Assembly: GCA_934045905.1 (NCBI GenBank)
Contig: OW203773.1
Span: 20,633,246 to 20,697,245 of the forward strand
Length of the DNA stretch: 64,000 nucleotides
Reading direction: 5' to 3'
Origin: Leuctra nigra
Lineage: Eukaryota; Arthropoda; Insecta; Plecoptera; Leuctridae
A program made the position numbers and the translations under genes. Position 1 is the stretch's first letter. Each line of letters begins with the position of its first letter. The notes under the pieces are model-generated. The model was not told the DNA's origin, made no database searches, and saw nothing but the letters and a program-made list of their open reading frames with translations. Shown here piece by piece: positions 1 through 9,544 of the stretch.

Positions 1-808
1 TGCGAGATGGTCTGCACTTTCATCCCAAGTGCTGTGAGCTCGTCTGCGATGTCCGCCGTCACTGCGTTGATCGGAAGCCCCCGCAGAACGAAGACTTGGG
101 GCTTCGCGTGCTTGCCCGGGAAGGTGTGGTACTCAGTTCCGCGGGCGTCGAGTGCGTCAGTCAGTGCACGGTAGTCTTCGGGATGCGTCAAGCTCACCTT
201 GACGGCCGAGCCGGTCGGTTTCAGCACATATTGATGCTTTGTGCAGCTGTCGATAAGCGCCACCAGCTCTTGATGCGAGTCCAAGAGCTGGATAATCACT
301 GGCGGCACCTTGTACTGACGGGGCTCCACCACTTGTCGGTGATGTGTAGTGGACCCCCCGTCAGTTGCAAGATCTTTTAGCGCATCGAAGGTGTTGGCCA
401 CCGGGATGTCGCTAGTCGGCTTCATCGGTTGCGTCTGGTCCGAGTCGGTGCGTCGCTTGAAGTTTTTGACTGGCAGGAAGCCAGCGTCATCGTCGCTCTC
501 GTCGCTGGTATGCGGAGAGATGGCATGGGCGGCGCGGGTGTAGGAAGAGCCCGAGGGCTGCTCGTTCGGCTGTTCCTTCCGAGGCGTGGTCTTTTGGTTG
601 CGCGATCATTCGCCCCTTCCGGTGAGAGGAGCTGTTTGCGTTTCGTGCCCGTCGGCGGTACATTGGCGATGGCACCGGTGGCTTGCTGTGAAGCCTGCAT
701 GTTCATGCCCTGTTCAGGGCGCACTGTGACCTTGAACGGTCTGAGCGTCCGTGACACGGCTTTCAAGGCTGTAATTTGCCAGTAGGCGGCAAAGCGCGCA
801 CTTGTCAC
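1..808 (-). pseudogene. Jockey-type LINE ORF1 (gag-like), frameshifted, cut by window edge
   Basis: On the minus strand this reads as the nucleic-acid-binding ORF1 protein of a Jockey-clade retrotransposon, which packages the element RNA. Candidate starts lie at 808 and near 702. The N-terminal part is basic and Pro/Ser-rich with a KRK...KRPRL nuclear-signal-like stretch. Near position 500 the frame shifts by one base into an acidic TSDESDDD segment followed by LPVKNFKRR. It then runs through a segment with VPPVIIQLLD and EYHTFPGK to FVLRGLPINAVTADIADEL, which resembles the domain preceding the CCHC knuckles in gag-like ORF1 (PRE_C2HC, Pfam). The CCHC fingers would lie beyond base 1. GC content is clearly above the flanking DNA. 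The family call is fairly confident; the frameshift argues for a dead copy. Confidence 0.72.
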
Positions 809-884
809 ACACTCGCGAGAAAACGGTCACTTCACTTCACTCGCGAGTTTAATTAGCGGCACACTTGGACTTTGAAGCACTGTT

Positions 885-1013
885 CACTCCTCGTCTGATA
901 AAATTACTTGTTTGCTCCTCTCTTTTACCAATTCTGAGCTATTTTGAGTTTTATGTTTATTTTGTTAGGTTGCCATGGCCACGACCAATGAGAGTTGATA
1001 AAACTAAAGATTC
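885..1013 (+). repeat. Dispersed repeat, copy 1 (pairs with 2217-2325)
   Basis: About 110 bp starting CTGATAAAATTA and containing TTTGCTCCTCTCTTTTA and ACCAATGAG recurs in the same orientation at 2217-2325. Both copies abut Jockey-type sequence: just upstream of the broken ORF1 on the minus strand here, just upstream of the truncated ORF2 there. It may be a LINE 5' or flanking repeat. The rest of 809-1550 is AT-rich with nothing recognisable. Confidence 0.5.
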
Positions 1014-1740
1014 TTCTACGTAAAGTTTTGCCGATGTCTCTCGCTAGTGGCGCTGGGGGTATTCACGCTCGGTGCGTATTATCAAAAAAAAATCGCTATT
1101 ATCTGTTAATTTATACTTCTAATACATTTTAATGAGTAATAACATTAATGTTTTGATATATCCACCACGCATTATTAGTTTTAAGTTTTGGCGACGACTT
1201 TATCGGGTTTTCTAAGAATGTGCTTTTTGGGAATAAAATGTTTCCCTATGCTAAATGCATGGGAAAATACGCATAATTCAATGGCTACGAAAACATCCAT
1301 GCTACTTATTTATTGTATTATATTCTCCTATTATATGATCAATGTATCCATAGAGTATACAAATAAAAATATAATATGCTTAAATTAACCTATTTAAATA
1401 TATTTATTTAAATTAATAGCAAGGATCCTCTAAAATTTCGTGTTTTTCCCGTTTTTCATTAAAATCAATAAAAAAATATAAATCAAAATTAATATGGCAA
1501 TATTTGTGGTCAGGTATTAGATAAATACATCAACAATGACAATTAAAATAAATTGCCACTCAAAATACCTTCCAAATGTACATGGCAGTCAATAGTAAAT
1601 GGGGTCTGTCAGACCCCAGGTGACAACTCGCGTTACAAAATGACAGGTGACTACCGGCTGGTTAAGATGAATAACTTTACACATTTTGTCATCGGTGATG
1701 TCTGCAGATGTGACTCCTTGTTCTGTAAAACGTGCTCCTT

Positions 1741-1970
1741 GTAAAAAAGGCAGCCAAGAAGTATCTTTCATTTAAAAGAAATCAACACCGCAAAGGAAAG
1801 ATATCAAAAAAGGAGCCAAGTCAATGATATTTCCAAATATTAAATCGTATTTTTGAAATAATACTTCAAAAGGACTTAGCGCATCGTTTTTTTAAACCCA
1901 TTTTTCTATCCTAATAGTGGAAAGAAATTTAAAAGTAGGTACATTTTCCTCTTTCTTTTAGAACCTCAGC
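1741..1970 (+). repeat. Single arm of the 62-63 kb long-inverted-repeat element family
   Basis: The segment starts GTAAAAAAGGCAGCCAAG and contains ATATCAAAAAAGGAGCCAAG, CCAAATATTAAATCGTATTT and GCGCATCGTTTTTT in the same order as the left arm at 62070-62250. It continues into sequence matching the reverse complement of 62855-62890, which is internal to that element. It is therefore an end of the same family. The partner arm was not found nearby, so this is a truncated or solo copy. 1976-2216 is AT-rich with nothing clear. Confidence 0.6.
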
Positions 1971-2216
1971 CAGTATCTATTACTTAAGCTACTTTTGGTA
2001 ATCGCTATTTTGTAATTTTGTCAATGGGTGTTGACTCTCTTTTGTTTCTGAAAATGAGAGACAGCGCGATGGGTGGCATAAATTAGCAACTCTTGACATG
2101 ATCCTCATACCCTTAGTTGCAGCAGTTAGTAAACATTACTCATTGTATGCATTCTTACAATAATACGCTACAGGATATTTCGCTGTGCAAAATGTATTAA
2201 GTGTCAAAAATTCAAC

Positions 2217-2325
2217 TGAGTCTGATAAAATTATTAGTTTGCTCCTCTCTTTTATCAATTCCCAGCAATTTTGAGTTATCTGTTGATTTTTATACCAATG
2301 AGGGATAATAAAATTGAAGATTCTT
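2217..2325 (+). repeat. Dispersed repeat, copy 2
   Basis: Second copy of the repeat at 885-1013, ending directly at the 5' breakpoint of the truncated Jockey ORF2. The junction is probably where the LINE cDNA stopped. Confidence 0.5.
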
Positions 2326-2326
2326 C

Positions 2327-4705
2327 ATGATTTCATGCCACAGCCGTCTGTACAGCATGACAGGGGACCTAAACGCCAAACACAGGACCTGGAACAGCCG
2401 AGTTAACAACGCCCGAGGCAACGCCCTCTACAGCCACGCAAGAAGAAACAATTACATCGTTGCTGGCCCGCGAGAACCTACACACTACAGTGGCCATCTG
2501 CGAGCGACCCCAGATGTCCTCGACATCGCCGTCATGCACAACATCCAATGTTCATTTGATCTAGAAGCAATAACAGACCTTCCATCTGACCACAACCCAA
2601 TTTTGATCCGGGTAGGAAACCACTACATCCCCTCAATCCCCCGCATCAGCAGAAATTTCAAAAAAGCAAACTGGGAACGCTATCGAGAGGAAATCCATAA
2701 CCTCCTCCCAGCCGAGCAAGCCCCAATCACCACCACAGCCGACCTCGAACATCAGGTCACCCTACTAACCGAAGCGATCACAAAGGGAACAGACAAGGCT
2801 ATTCCCATCTCAACAGCTCCTCGTCGAACACTCTATGACCTACCTCAAGGGCTCAAGAGATCAGTAGCAATCAAGAACAAGGCGCGACGTGACTATCAAC
2901 ACTACCGCACACCAGCCCTCAAAGCACACTTCAACAAACTTGAGAGACAACTGAAAAAAGACATCCAAGATCACAGGCGAGCCACATGGGACTCCACAGT
3001 AGGCAAACTCGCTTTCTCAGACCACACAGTATGGTCAATGTGTCGCAAACTTCAACGCCGGCCCGAACCAGACCCCCCGCTGCAAGGGCCACATCACATA
3101 GCGCACAGTCCTGAAGAGAAAGCTGAAATCCTCGCAGACTCTCTTCAGCAACAGTTCACCCCGAATCCACCAAACCACAAGACACCTGCAATCGAGTCAC
3201 TCGTCCACCAGTACAAACAGCATTTCGTAGCCCCACAACCACTCCCGGACAATTCTACTTGCACCTCCGGTGAGCTTTTCGACGTAGTAAAGAAATATCC
3301 TGCCGGCAAAGCCCCAGGTAACGACAACATCATAAAATCGCAAGTTTTGGAGCTACCTGAAAGAGGGATTTCCCTTCTTCTGTCCATCGTCAACGCCACT
3401 CTCACCCTGCAGCATTTCCCCCAACAGTGGACAAAGGCAAAAATCATACTTTTCCTAAAACCAGGCAAACCTCCTAGACAACCCACCAGTTTCAGACCCA
3501 TCAGTCTCCTTCCCCTCCTCTCAAAGATAGTAGAGAAAGTAATCCTGCGCAGAATTACTGAACACACGGACTCAAACAACATCCTTCCAGACGAGCAGTT
3601 TGGCTTCCGTTCAGAACACTCTACCATCCATCAACTCCTCCGAGTCACCAACAAGATCACCGAGGGCTTCATCAAGAAATCTTACACCGCCTCCGCCTTT
3701 CTGGACATTGCCAAGGCTTTCGACCGAGTTTGGCACACTGGCCTCCTTTTCAAACTAATAAAGCACAAATTCCCACCCTACCTTGTACTTCTGATAGAAT
3801 CCTACCTAAAAAATCGCACATTCTTTGTGACCAAACTCAGCTCCCAGTCTTCTGTTCGCCCCATACTTGCTGGGGTCCCACAGGGCTCCTGTCTTGCCCC
3901 AATCCTATTCAACATATTCACCTCAGACCTCCCGACAACTTTCCCACACGTCACAATAGCGCTGTTTGCTGACGACCTCGCAATACTAGCACAATCACGG
4001 CGAGCTACTCAGGCAGTTCACAATCTACAACCGGCTCTTGACAGCATCGCAACATGGTACGATCTGTGGCGAATCGACATCAACGCCTCCAAGACGCAAG
4101 CGACCCTGTTTACCAGAGGACTGCAGGAAGCTCCCGAGCTCATCCTACGAGGAGTCAGCATTCCCTGGACGAGAGAAGCAAAATACCTGGGAGTTCTTAT
4201 GGACAAACACCTTACCTGGACAGCACACATCCGAGAGGTCCATAAAAGAGCCAACGGCAAATTAGCAGCACTCTATCCGCTTCTAAAGAACAAATCTATG
4301 TCCTGGAACACAAAATTACACCTCTATAAATCCATTATCCAACCAACCTTCACATACGCCTCGCCGATCTGGTCTGGTATTACTTCTGCCACGAACCTGC
4401 AGACTCTTCAAGTCCTTCAAAACAAAGCCCTCAGAATGGCAACTGGCGCTCCCCGAGCGACACGCATTATAGACCTCCATAATGCGCTGAACATTCCCTG
4501 CATTTCAGCCACACTCATCCACTTTGCCGAAACTTTCTTCGCATCACTTCCGCTTTCCAAAAACCGTCTCATTCTGGAGCAGTCAACAATCTCAGTCAGC
4601 TCTCATGATAGGTTCAAAAGACCGGTCGCATCACTCCAAACACCATCCTCCTTACCGCCTCCACGCACATCAGGAGCGCGAAAAAGAAAATCCTCGGACA
4701 AATAA
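2327..4705 (+). CDS. Jockey-clade LINE ORF2 (endonuclease/reverse transcriptase), 5'-truncated but open
   Basis: This is the C-terminal 792 codons of a non-LTR retrotransposon ORF2, which nicks target DNA and reverse-transcribes the element RNA. The N-terminal half of the APE-like endonuclease is missing. The remaining half keeps GDLNAKH...WNS (about residues 13-23) and SDHNPI (about 87-92). Reverse-transcriptase motifs follow in order: RPISLLPLLSKIVEK, QFGFR, FLDIAKAFDRVW (motif A Asp), VPQGSCLAPILFN, LFADDLAIL (motif C), SKTQATLF and YLGVLMDKHLTW. The C-terminus is basic. The first ATG at 2327 is simply the first in the surviving frame, not a natural start. No stop or frameshift occurs over 2.4 kb, implying a young insertion. 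Codon use is GC-richer than the flanks. Without a full endonuclease it cannot be autonomous. Confidence 0.88.
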   Translation: MISCHSRLYSMTGDLNAKHRTWNSRVNNARGNALYSHARRNNYIVAGPREPTHYSGHLRATPDVLDIAVMHNIQCSFDLEAITDLPSDHNPILIRVGNHYIPSIPRISRNFKKANWERYREEIHNLLPAEQAPITTTADLEHQVTLLTEAITKGTDKAIPISTAPRRTLYDLPQGLKRSVAIKNKARRDYQHYRTPALKAHFNKLERQLKKDIQDHRRATWDSTVGKLAFSDHTVWSMCRKLQRRPEPDPPLQGPHHIAHSPEEKAEILADSLQQQFTPNPPNHKTPAIESLVHQYKQHFVAPQPLPDNSTCTSGELFDVVKKYPAGKAPGNDNIIKSQVLELPERGISLLLSIVNATLTLQHFPQQWTKAKIILFLKPGKPPRQPTSFRPISLLPLLSKIVEKVILRRITEHTDSNNILPDEQFGFRSEHSTIHQLLRVTNKITEGFIKKSYTASAFLDIAKAFDRVWHTGLLFKLIKHKFPPYLVLLIESYLKNRTFFVTKLSSQSSVRPILAGVPQGSCLAPILFNIFTSDLPTTFPHVTIALFADDLAILAQSRRATQAVHNLQPALDSIATWYDLWRIDINASKTQATLFTRGLQEAPELILRGVSIPWTREAKYLGVLMDKHLTWTAHIREVHKRANGKLAALYPLLKNKSMSWNTKLHLYKSIIQPTFTYASPIWSGITSATNLQTLQVLQNKALRMATGAPRATRIIDLHNALNIPCISATLIHFAETFFASLPLSKNRLILEQSTISVSSHDRFKRPVASLQTPSSLPPPRTSGARKRKSSDK

Positions 4706-5010
4706 CAACACATTAATAATCTTAAGTAGCCTCGATCGAGCGCTAATTTCACCAACAAACATCCAAGTTTGTCCACAACCTGGCATTCCTAACATAATCG
4801 CCGCTAGCTCTATCCACGAGCTCCACCAACTCCACCTCTGTCTCAAATCAACTGGCAGTCATTTATAGCCATACAGGCTGGCAATGACATTTTCGAGAGT
4901 AGCCGCTGCGCGGCAACTCACAAGAGGAATGTGCTGCTGCTGCTGCTGCTGCTCCCTCCTTCTCGCTCCTTACGGAAGGAGGGACTTTACAGACGGCTGT
5001 GTTTCATGCT
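4706..5010 (+). other. 3' tail of the Jockey copy with a short (GCT)n run
   Basis: Non-coding sequence follows the ORF2 stop, with a (CTG)n-type run near 4931-4953. Near 4988-5003 a short stretch is the reverse complement of the start of the truncated copy (around 2336-2350, both contain ACAGCCGTCTGT), so short inverted repeats bracket the insertion. No poly(A) tail is evident. Confidence 0.45.
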
Positions 5011-5119
5011 ATAGTACCGGGAATTATTACTGATTGGAGGTTTCGCATTTTATAGGTACACCTAGATCCTGTTTCCCACCCATCATTGAATGGAAAGCAG
5101 AATTAGTGATGTCAACTAC

Positions 5120-5289
5120 CTCTTTGTGGTGGTGGATTGACAGCATATACTGTTCTCGCACTCGCGCAACATGTCTGGCGTTGGATTCTCACACTGCGGA
5201 TCAGACTTCTGGCAGTGGAAGCAGCTGATGTCATAAGATGAGACTCCACCAGACTCCACAAGCAGGCAGATCACGACGCATGTCAACAA
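5120..5289 (-). CDS. Exon of a Ly6/uPAR-like secreted cysteine-rich protein
   Basis: A likely internal exon on the minus strand. An acceptor (pyrimidine tract then TTTGCAG) ends at 5290 and a donor (AG|GTAGTT) follows 5120. It reads LLTCVVICLLVESGGVSS, a hydrophobic signal-peptide core, then SYDISCFHCQKSDPQC, NPTPDMLRECENS and CCQSTTTK. The cysteine layout C-x2-C, C, C, CC suits the first half of a three-finger (Ly6) domain. The exon starts in phase 0 and ends in phase 2, exactly as its paralogue at 47763-47947 does. Neither the ATG-bearing first exon nor downstream exons were identified on this strand. The domain call is inferred from cysteine spacing and the paralogy. Confidence 0.6.
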
Positions 5290-5806
5290 CTGCAAAGATA
5301 CAGAGAGCAACAACACACGTTCTACGATGTGTAGGAGGCAAACTTGATTGGCTAAACTAATATTAAATTCAATTAACAGAGTACCTGGGTAGGCTTCGGA
5401 GATATCTTTAGTACGCAGAGGAATCACTCACATTTCAAAAGTACCTACATCGATTTACCTCAATAAAGTTACAATTTAACCCGTCAACGTGCCATCGTAA
5501 TGTCCGTCCTCAGGTGAAAAATTCAATAATTTAGCTTTGCTGATATAAAACAAAAGAAGTTCGTGCAAGCTAATATACCTGGTTGAGACGAAACAGATTT
5601 CAAAGAATAAAAGGTACCACACCTAGTTTTGTATGGTAGATATTAGAAAAAAATTTAGGTATCAAATTCAATACGGAAATAACAATCAAGGAAGATATTG
5701 ATCTGAAATCATCTGTGCACCAGTGAGATTTTGGTCAGCTGTGACATCATATGCAAATAGGTATATTATAGAGGTTTAGTGAGGTGGATTAGCTCTATGT
5801 ATTGGC

Positions 5807-7033
5807 AAAACATTTCGAATAGTGAAACTCTATTGCCCTTTTGCACACTTGTAGCAAAGGTTTATCCAGAATCGAATGGCGTCAACCGCACTGTTCTAAG
5901 TCCAATACTTTTTAAGATATGATGTGAAACGTGTCCTCGACTTTAATTAGCCGCCATTTTAAACTAGGAATTTTAGATCAACCAAACTTTTTGGTATCAA
6001 CCAGTAAACTATGAATAACAAATAACCGATAGTTCGTTTTGCTCTCTAGTATCTAGTCTAGTTTTGTCCTTGTTAAAATAATCGAAAACCCGAAAAAACG
6101 ATTATTTCGTTCGACTCCATTTTTAAAATATTTCTTCCTTAAATTACTTTTTATAATAAGATAATGATTTTCTATTAATTTTCGAAAACGGAAATGCTCT
6201 AGGTACATCTTTTGGTTCCGGAGGAAATAAATATTTTGTTTGTGCTTTTTTTATATCTGTCACCATTTTAGAAATAAAGACAGCATAACAAATAAACTTA
6301 ATGGATTACACCAAGATATCAATATATAATAATCATAAAAATATTTCTTGAAGTTAGGTTTGGTATGTAAGTTTTAATCTGAACAATGAAACAATTAGTT
6401 TTTTCAATGCCGCCATTTTGCATTTAACATCGCTTAGTAAAACAATTTTTTTATGAACTAAATAAAAGGTCCTGATCGTTTGCCGTCAACCGCATCAAGC
6501 CTGATGCACAATTGAATTAAGGATTATGGTTTAGTGTTTAGTGTTTAGTGTTTAAGAGAAATGAAAGGTGCTGTTATAACGTTATCATGCACAACTGTCA
6601 TAAGCGTTATAAGGTTTAGTGTTTAGGGTTTAAGCTGAAATAGGAAATCCACAAAATCCATTTCTTATTGCAAAACACTATTTCACCTTATGACGAACCA
6701 ATCAGAAGAGAGCAGAGTAAATGTCAATGTCAAATTCGTACGGGAAAATGAAAAGTCGTCTGAATTAATGTCATTGGAAGCATTTTAATTTGATATTTGT
6801 GCCTTGTCTTGCTCATATATTTGTTTCCATATAATTTTTCGATCAATTATTTAATTTTATCACGTGGTGAAATAACCTCGTGAAATAAGCAATTGTGCAC
6901 TGGACTCTGTTATTTTGAAAACGTCATAGCAGGGCTATGAGGCATAGCTTGGGTCTGAGCGGTTTTTTTATTGTTTATATGTTAGCTACAAGTGTGCAAA
7001 AGGGCAATAGAGTTTCACTATTTGAAATGTTTT
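5807..7033. repeat. 1.2-kb segment bounded by 49-bp inverted repeats
   Basis: Bases 5807-5855 and 6985-7033 are reverse complements over about 49 bp with one visible mismatch (core CACTATTCGAAAT versus CACTATTTGAAAT). Looser similarity continues outward for another 60-100 bp on both sides. The interior is AT-rich without a credible ORF and contains repeated GTTTAGT near 6531-6562 and again near 6612. It is probably a non-autonomous DNA element or foldback. 5430-5740 and 7034-7600 hold no recognisable gene. Confidence 0.55.
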
Positions 7034-7603
7034 TATGCTAATCTTCCGCATTGTCAGCATGTGAAGTGAAGTAGGCTCAAATCTACGTGTATTGAAAAGC
7101 TGAGAAATAAATGAGATATGGAACCTCTCTATTTGGATTCGAATATTATCATATGCATTGAAGGTTTGCAACTAAGTGGATATCTATATGTAGGTAATGG
7201 TTGGTTTTGAATTTTGTCGGTTGTTACTACCTAAGAATAGTGTTTCTACTCACATTTTTTATCACCGCAATCATAATAAAGCGAATATGTCGATTCAGTA
7301 ATGTTTATACATCAAAATGTGATATAAAACTCTGCAAATTATCGAAGAAAATCACTGACCGGCGAGAAGAACGTAGATTTATTAGAAGTTTTCCACCGCA
7401 CACTGGAGCGCACAGATTTTCAAAGAACAAGGTCACAAGATTTCGCACACACCCCTCTCCCTCCACAAAAAAGCAACACGTCTTTGGTCATCGTTTACCC
7501 CAAATCGTATGTGTTGCATTAAATTTATGTAGATATCTAACTAGCAAAGGTCAATTTTATTGTTTTGACAGCTCTTATTAACCAAAAAGGTGGGAAATTA
7601 ATA

Positions 7604-7892
7604 TCTAGTGGAGCGGTCGCTCCACCCAGCCAAGTCGTACCGTACACTCACAGTCACTCTACATGCCGTAAGCGCCTATATAAACTGAGAAGCAGACCAA
7701 CTACTTTTACTGTTAGCAACAACATAGCATTTTCGGCCAACTGGATCTCAACAATGGAAAATATCACATTGTTGTGATATGTCATAATTTTGAGCTATGG
7801 TCCACCTGACAACATATACATCACGCGACAACAATCAGTCATGCCGTTCACGAACTAGAGGGCCGTGAAAATCATGAAATAACACCGATTTC

Positions 7893-7924
<32 letters not shown>

Positions 7925-8560
7925 CTTCTTCTTCTTCTTCTTCTTCTTCTTCTTCTTCTTCTTCTTCTTCTTCTTCTTCTTCTTCTTCTTCTTCTTCTTC
8001 TTCTTCTTCTTCTTCTTCTTCTTCTTCTTCTTCTTCTTCTTCTTCTTCTTCTTCTTCTTCTTCTTCTTCTTCTTCTTCTTCTTCTTCTTCTTCTTCTTCT
8101 TCTTCTTCTTCTTCTTCTTCTTCTTCTTCTTCTTCTTCTTCTTCTTCTTCTTCTTCTTCTTCTTCTTCTTCTTCTTCTTCTTCTTCTTCTTCTTCTTCTT
8201 CTTCTTCTTCTTCTTCTTCTTCTTCTCCTTCTTCTTCTTCTTCTTCTTTAGATGATTTCCGAGATAGTTGCTATCATCGCCACAGCCAAAACGGCTGAAC
8301 CGATCAACCTGAAATTTTTACCACATATGCACTTTTGGCGTCTGACGATACCTTGGCTCTTGTACATTTTTGTGCAGCCATTTTTAAACCGGAAGTGACG
8401 TCATATCTCAAAAACGTCTGGACCGATTAGAACGAAATAAGCCATTCGATTTAGATGGTCATCTATATCAAGTATCAATAAAAAAATAATTATTTTCTTA
8501 TTTTCTAAACCGGACGTGACGTCATGATGATTGGGAGATGATGGTGAAGAGTAGGTAAGG
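7604..8560 (+). repeat. TATA-bearing dispersed repeat, copy 1, with (TTC)n expansion
   Basis: First of three same-strand copies (others at 59374 and 63475). It begins with the palindrome GGAGCGGTCGCTCC, then AGCCAAGTCGTACCGTACAC, a TATA-like CCTATATAAAC near 7675, a CAACAATGGAAAAT segment and a TTC microsatellite. After that come copies of the phrase CCGGAAGTGACGTCAT with ACCGATC...GAAATTTTTACCACATATG. No protein frame survives. The head looks like a transposon promoter region. The element class is unknown to me. Confidence 0.6.
7895..8248 (+). repeat. (TTC)n microsatellite, about 118 units
   Basis: A nearly pure TTC/GAA tract of about 354 bp with one interruption (TCC) near 8226. It sits inside the dispersed repeat. 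The homologous position in the copy at 59660 carries only about 8 units, and the copy at 63690 has none, so the tract expanded after transposition. Confidence 0.95.
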
Positions 8561-8745
8561 ATGGAAGGTGGGAAGGAGACGGTCGTGGCCTATTAGTAGG
8601 CCCAGTAGGCACCTTCCCAGCATTTGCCTGTCGACTACCACGAAAACCACGAAAAACCCCAGTCAGGAAGGACGGCCGCGGGAATCGAACCCGGGCCTCC
8701 GGAATACAAGTTCAGAGCGTTAACACTCAGCCATACCTGTTCCGT
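8525..8745 (-). mobile_element. tRNA-derived SINE
   Basis: On the minus strand an A-box-like TGGCTGAGTGTTAACGC (plus 8717-8733) is followed by a perfect B box GGTTCGATTCC (plus 8681-8691), the RNA polymerase III internal promoter. A tRNA-unrelated body follows, with GGGGTTTTTCGTGGTTTTC and CCACGACCGTCTCCTTCCC, a layout I associate with insect SINEs. The 5' acceptor stem does not pair with the 3' side, so it is not a functional tRNA gene. A degenerate relative lies at about 47655-47730. 8820-9540 holds nothing further beyond a partial CGGAAGTGACGT motif near 9040. Confidence 0.75.
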
Positions 8746-9544
8746 TACAATTAAATTAAAATGCCAGGACCAATTTCACTTTTACACCAGGCATCCAAAT
8801 ATCTGTAAAGTTTAAAATCTTACATTGTTGGGAAGTACTTAAGTTTTTGGCTATTGAATTGTATTGTATTTATTGATTTTCCCGTAGATCTGTACATGAT
8901 CCAGATATGGGCACCCCATCACATCAAATAAGGGACCCTTATGAAGTTCGAGAGGTCCGACATTATCCGCACGTGCACTTTTGGTGTCTTTGAATAACCT
9001 GCCTTACCCTGAACAATTTTTGTTCCGTCATTTTAAAACGGAAGTGACGTTTTTGCGGCAACGGCTGCACCGATCGGGATGAAACCAGTGTCCAACGTTT
9101 CAGACGGCCATCTATGAATCTATAAAACCTGACTTCAGCCGCCAATTTGAATAGTGGCCAAATAGGAAATTTCGATTTTTTTTATGGAATCAGGTAGTTT
9201 TTTATTGTTTAAACATTCTTTATTAAATAAACACAAATACAATATATTCCACAACTATACCAAATAGCCATGTGAAAGCTCATACATCAAATTATAAATA
9301 AAAATATATAGAAACACATAACAATACATTATTCATCATGTATGCTTCATATTGTTATGTTTACATAATATTATAATATTGAATGACATGGACCGTAGAA
9401 ACTACGTCAAGAACCAAGGTAAGACACGAAAAAATATTCTATAGTAATGCAAATTAAGAAAATTATGAAATAAGATTTACGTATATTTCCATTTCATCAA
9501 AGCAATGTCAAAAAAGGACAAATAGTACAGGAGCAAATGTAATT

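Noticed and set aside
7201..7581. 126-codon frame as a membrane protein gene
   Set aside because: No ATG at its start, low-complexity AT-driven hydrophobic start, no splice or promoter signals.
8670..8745. A functional tRNA gene
   Set aside because: A and B boxes are present, but the acceptor stem does not pair and a SINE body follows.
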